Below are positions 63,701-64,000 of a stretch of 64,000 nucleotides of DNA, piece after piece (positions within the stretch are counted from its first letter, which is position 1; each line of letters starts with the position of its first letter). Origin of the DNA: Annulohypoxylon bovei var. microspora (Eukaryota > Ascomycota > Sordariomycetes > Xylariales > Hypoxylaceae); the NCBI GenBank assembly GCA_022836615.1, contig MU405224.1:186001-250000 (forward strand), in the 5' to 3' direction. The notes beneath the pieces are model-generated. The model was not told the DNA's origin. It made no database searches and saw nothing but the letters and a program-made list of their open reading frames with translations. The position numbers and the translations under genes were made by a program.

Positions 63701-64000
63701 GGACAGAGAGGGACAGACTCGAAGTAGATAAGCTTTTCACTGAAGCTTTCGAGGCACCACCGAAAGGTCACCAACTATATCATAACATGTGTTCTTCATC
63801 ACTTCAAGTTGGACTTGCATTGGTGCAGCGGAATCAGCTTGTACAGCCGTCACAGTTCCCTAGCATGGAGATCGTCCCTCGGCTCATGGAGATAGAATCT
63901 ATTTTCATTTGCATCAAGCAAAATATCCCATGCATTCTTGTGGGACCGTCGGGCAGTGGGAAGTCAATGCTCCTACAGCACATCGCCGCGTCTTCTGGTA
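57724..64000 (+). CDS. MDN1: midasin (AAA+ ribosome assembly ATPase), 5' part
   Basis: The frame from ATG 57724 is open to the window edge, 2092 codons with no stop or intron seen. Six AAA+ Walker A motifs lie in this one frame at about residues 310 (GLPGSGKT), 643 (GETGIGKT), 1096 (GPTSAGKT), 1384 (GETGCGKT), 1764 (GSPGVGKT) and 2074 (GPSGSGKS). Walker B/sensor blocks include WVLIEDLDRAP, WVLLDEINLAS, WIVLDELNLAP, FFLLDEISLAD and WVLLDEMNLAS. Six tandem AAA domains after an N-terminal domain of about 300 residues are diagnostic for midasin/Rea1. The family's long linker and MIDAS domain (total near 4900 residues) must lie beyond 64000. Midasin strips assembly factors Ytm1 and Rsa4 from pre-60S particles in nucleolus and nucleoplasm. 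AAA1 has the divergent Walker B EDLD, as usual for the family. Confidence 0.96.
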   Translation, partial: MAAIDVSPQRTQLLTEKKLLDELPSDLLEIIRGQTPGYFLDAIAAAALIPQFTGLIFVHFESVFADICARWLLKPRLAGQEDQIIASFARILPFAPHLSVFLEQYISETSLIRGPGSQPFQINSLNSLETQQSSEADLLLNLLAFWRLLNFDRRTFGQLVLPSKIQALFKHDHAPIRYLAIRVFCCQLNASDYKLEELIRKYIQERESLIGNFDGISIDYTFLSLLERQRAEELDKFRLKLQAEFDKFTGECFPLQQPTKLVAQYNTTILPRPNGEPHLPSSLVYTQTTLSNLENLAQNLRKSGPILLHGLPGSGKTSVVHELARELGMESSLVTLHLNEQTDAKMLIGLYSTGSKPGSFSWRPGVLTTAVREGRWVLIEDLDRAPNEVMSTLLPLVEHGKLLIPSRGETVEAPSSFRLFATVRTTRGMNGHENLPSMLGQRFWHLSSVKIPPPAELEQIIVGSYPLLHKYTPMIMSVYRRLCNLSGLSLVSGAGRSTVERSVTPRDVLKWCRRLQETLMASGCKTGDEPISETTRDWMFMDAADCFCGSLPKLDSRAALVSCIAEEMHLSKQLMEHYLKAYVPQIEDNPSNFKVGRVMLTRRKHANRVVKSKKPFASTSHSRRLLEQISMAVKLREPVLLVGETGIGKTTVIQQLAESLGHKLVAVNLSQQSEVGDLLGGFKPINARSLAVPLKEEFEDLFASTGISASKNQKYMEQIGKCTAKGQWTRVSKLWREAPKMFNKIVGELQIQAEARGNDDPDSGPIVKRRKVVSRLQSLLDLKPRWEAFSKSLDQFDVQISGGSGSFAFAFVEGNIVKAARNGDWVLLDEINLASPDTLESIADLLASGPNDEPSILLSETGDIERVKVHPDFRIFGAMNPATDIGKRDLPLGLRSRFTEFYVTSPDKDLKDLLTIIKAYLSGKSAKDEQAADDIARLYLNTKTRAEEKRLVDGANEVPHFSLRTLTRVLSYVNDVSPFYGLRRALFEGFSMGFLTLLDRASEETLVPLIHHHLLDKHGSARSLLSQPPRHPNDGKQYVKFVNKNKDRQYWLLQGEEIPIERADYIITPYVERNLLNLVRATSTRRFPILVQGPTSAGKTSMIEYLANFSGNKFVRINNHEHTDLQEYLGTYISDADGKLRFQEGLLVQALRQGHWIVLDELNLAPTDVLEALNRLLDDNRELLIPETQEVVRPHENFMLFATQNPPGLYGGRKVLSRAFRNRFLELHFDDIPEDELEIILQKRSLYTAPSDCKRIVNVYKELSRLRQTSRMFENKDSFATLRDLFRWALRGAETREEIAANGFMLLAERVRNEEERVAVKKVIETVFKVKIDQNQLYDIHNSPYLRTQPPNNGQGVVWTHAMRRLYVLVASALRHNEPVLLVGETGCGKTTVCQLLAESLVKELHIVNAHQNTETGDLIGSQRPIRNRGAIADVLTQDLTNVLQKLGQNSEDSLELLLEKYHALDESTRSMVPVDLQQRISDNEVKGKALFEWADGSLVHAMRDGQFFLLDEISLADDSVLERLNSVLEPQRSLLLAEKGIDDSFVKASDGFQFLATMNPGGDFGKKELSPALRNRFTEIWVPALSENEDVLQIVSSKLRPEIQSFSKVIVEFSYWFGQNFRSTASTAFSIRDILVWVKFVNESPSQDVASSVIHGAATVFIDTLGANPSALIAIDPKSMDTQRQKCLDKLSELLGCDATAVYRAPLELIVKNNELRIGGFSIERTANENFETGFALHAPTTKLNAMRIIRALQVQKPILLEGSPGVGKTTLVSALARACGRPLTRINLSDQTDLMDLFGTDVPVEGAEAGHFAWRDAPFLRAMQAGEWVLLDEMNLASQSVLEGLNACLDHRGEVYVSELDQVFKRHPDFRLFAAQNPHHQGGGRKGLPSSFVNRFIVVYADVFSEEDLLLIAQHNFPTVPTETVRQMITFISNIETRILIERSFGSQGSPWEFNLRDTLRWLHLLTSPDPLLGTGKVDDFLNIAIRQRFRTERDRLEVDKLFTEAFEAPPKGHQLYHNMCSSSLQVGLALVQRNQLVQPSQFPSMEIVPRLMEIESIFICIKQNIPCILVGPSGSGKSMLLQHIAASSG

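Overview
The window is nuclear DNA of a filamentous ascomycete (Pezizomycotina, most likely a Sordariomycete). Genes carry short introns of about 48-184 bp, with GTRNGT-type donors, CTAAC-type branch sites and (C/T)AG acceptors. Spacing is about one gene per 3-4 kb, promoters are CT-rich, and the gene set is that of a eukaryotic core genome. I cannot place it to genus from sequence alone.

Layout. 1-8300 is a gene-poor, repeat-bearing accessory stretch. It holds a small two-exon gene (217-713, minus) and a 320-bp miniature LTR element at 1202-1521. That element has 70-bp terminal repeats, a 5-bp target duplication and a tRNA-like core. From 8.3 kb onward there are ordinary genes: a CRIB-motif Cdc42/Rac effector-like protein (8326-10833 +), a NIPA-type Mg2+ transporter (12398-14536 -), a WDR70 homologue (15464-17188 +), the SNF2/STH1-type remodeller ATPase of RSC (18749-23190 +), an F-box protein (24342-25616 -), an SLP1-like ER SUN-domain protein (26301-29222 +), a ten-exon Mei2-type RNA-binding protein (30573-33261 -) with a 4-kb upstream region, a U3 snoRNA-associated UTP16/BUD21-like protein (37526-38764 -), a predicted mitochondrial helical-repeat protein (39255-40331 +), CDC4 (41323-43512 -), a ZIP9/ATX2-like zinc transporter (47085-48368 -), HAT1 (49248-50805 +), pyrroline-5-carboxylate reductase (51204-52235 -), the CTD-kinase subunit CTK3 (53121-54172 +) with an in-frame 196-codon extension after its stop, a ketopantoate reductase-like enzyme (55329-56363 +), mitochondrial ribosomal protein L12 (56785-57389 -), and the 5' part of midasin MDN1 (57724-64000 +, cut by the window edge).

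Most genes are unlinked housekeeping functions: chromatin (RSC ATPase, HAT1), transcription elongation (CTK3), ribosome biogenesis (UTP16-like, MDN1), cell cycle and ubiquitin (CDC4, F-box), and metal homeostasis (NIPA, ZIP). No biosynthetic cluster or defence system is visible. The observations most worth following up are the tRNA-carrying miniature LTR element, the post-stop open extension of CTK3 ending in a perfect hairpin, the long donor-rich leader region upstream of the Mei2 gene, and three abrupt islands of very GC-rich coding sequence. Exon boundaries were assigned by hand from splice consensus and reading-frame continuity, not from transcripts.
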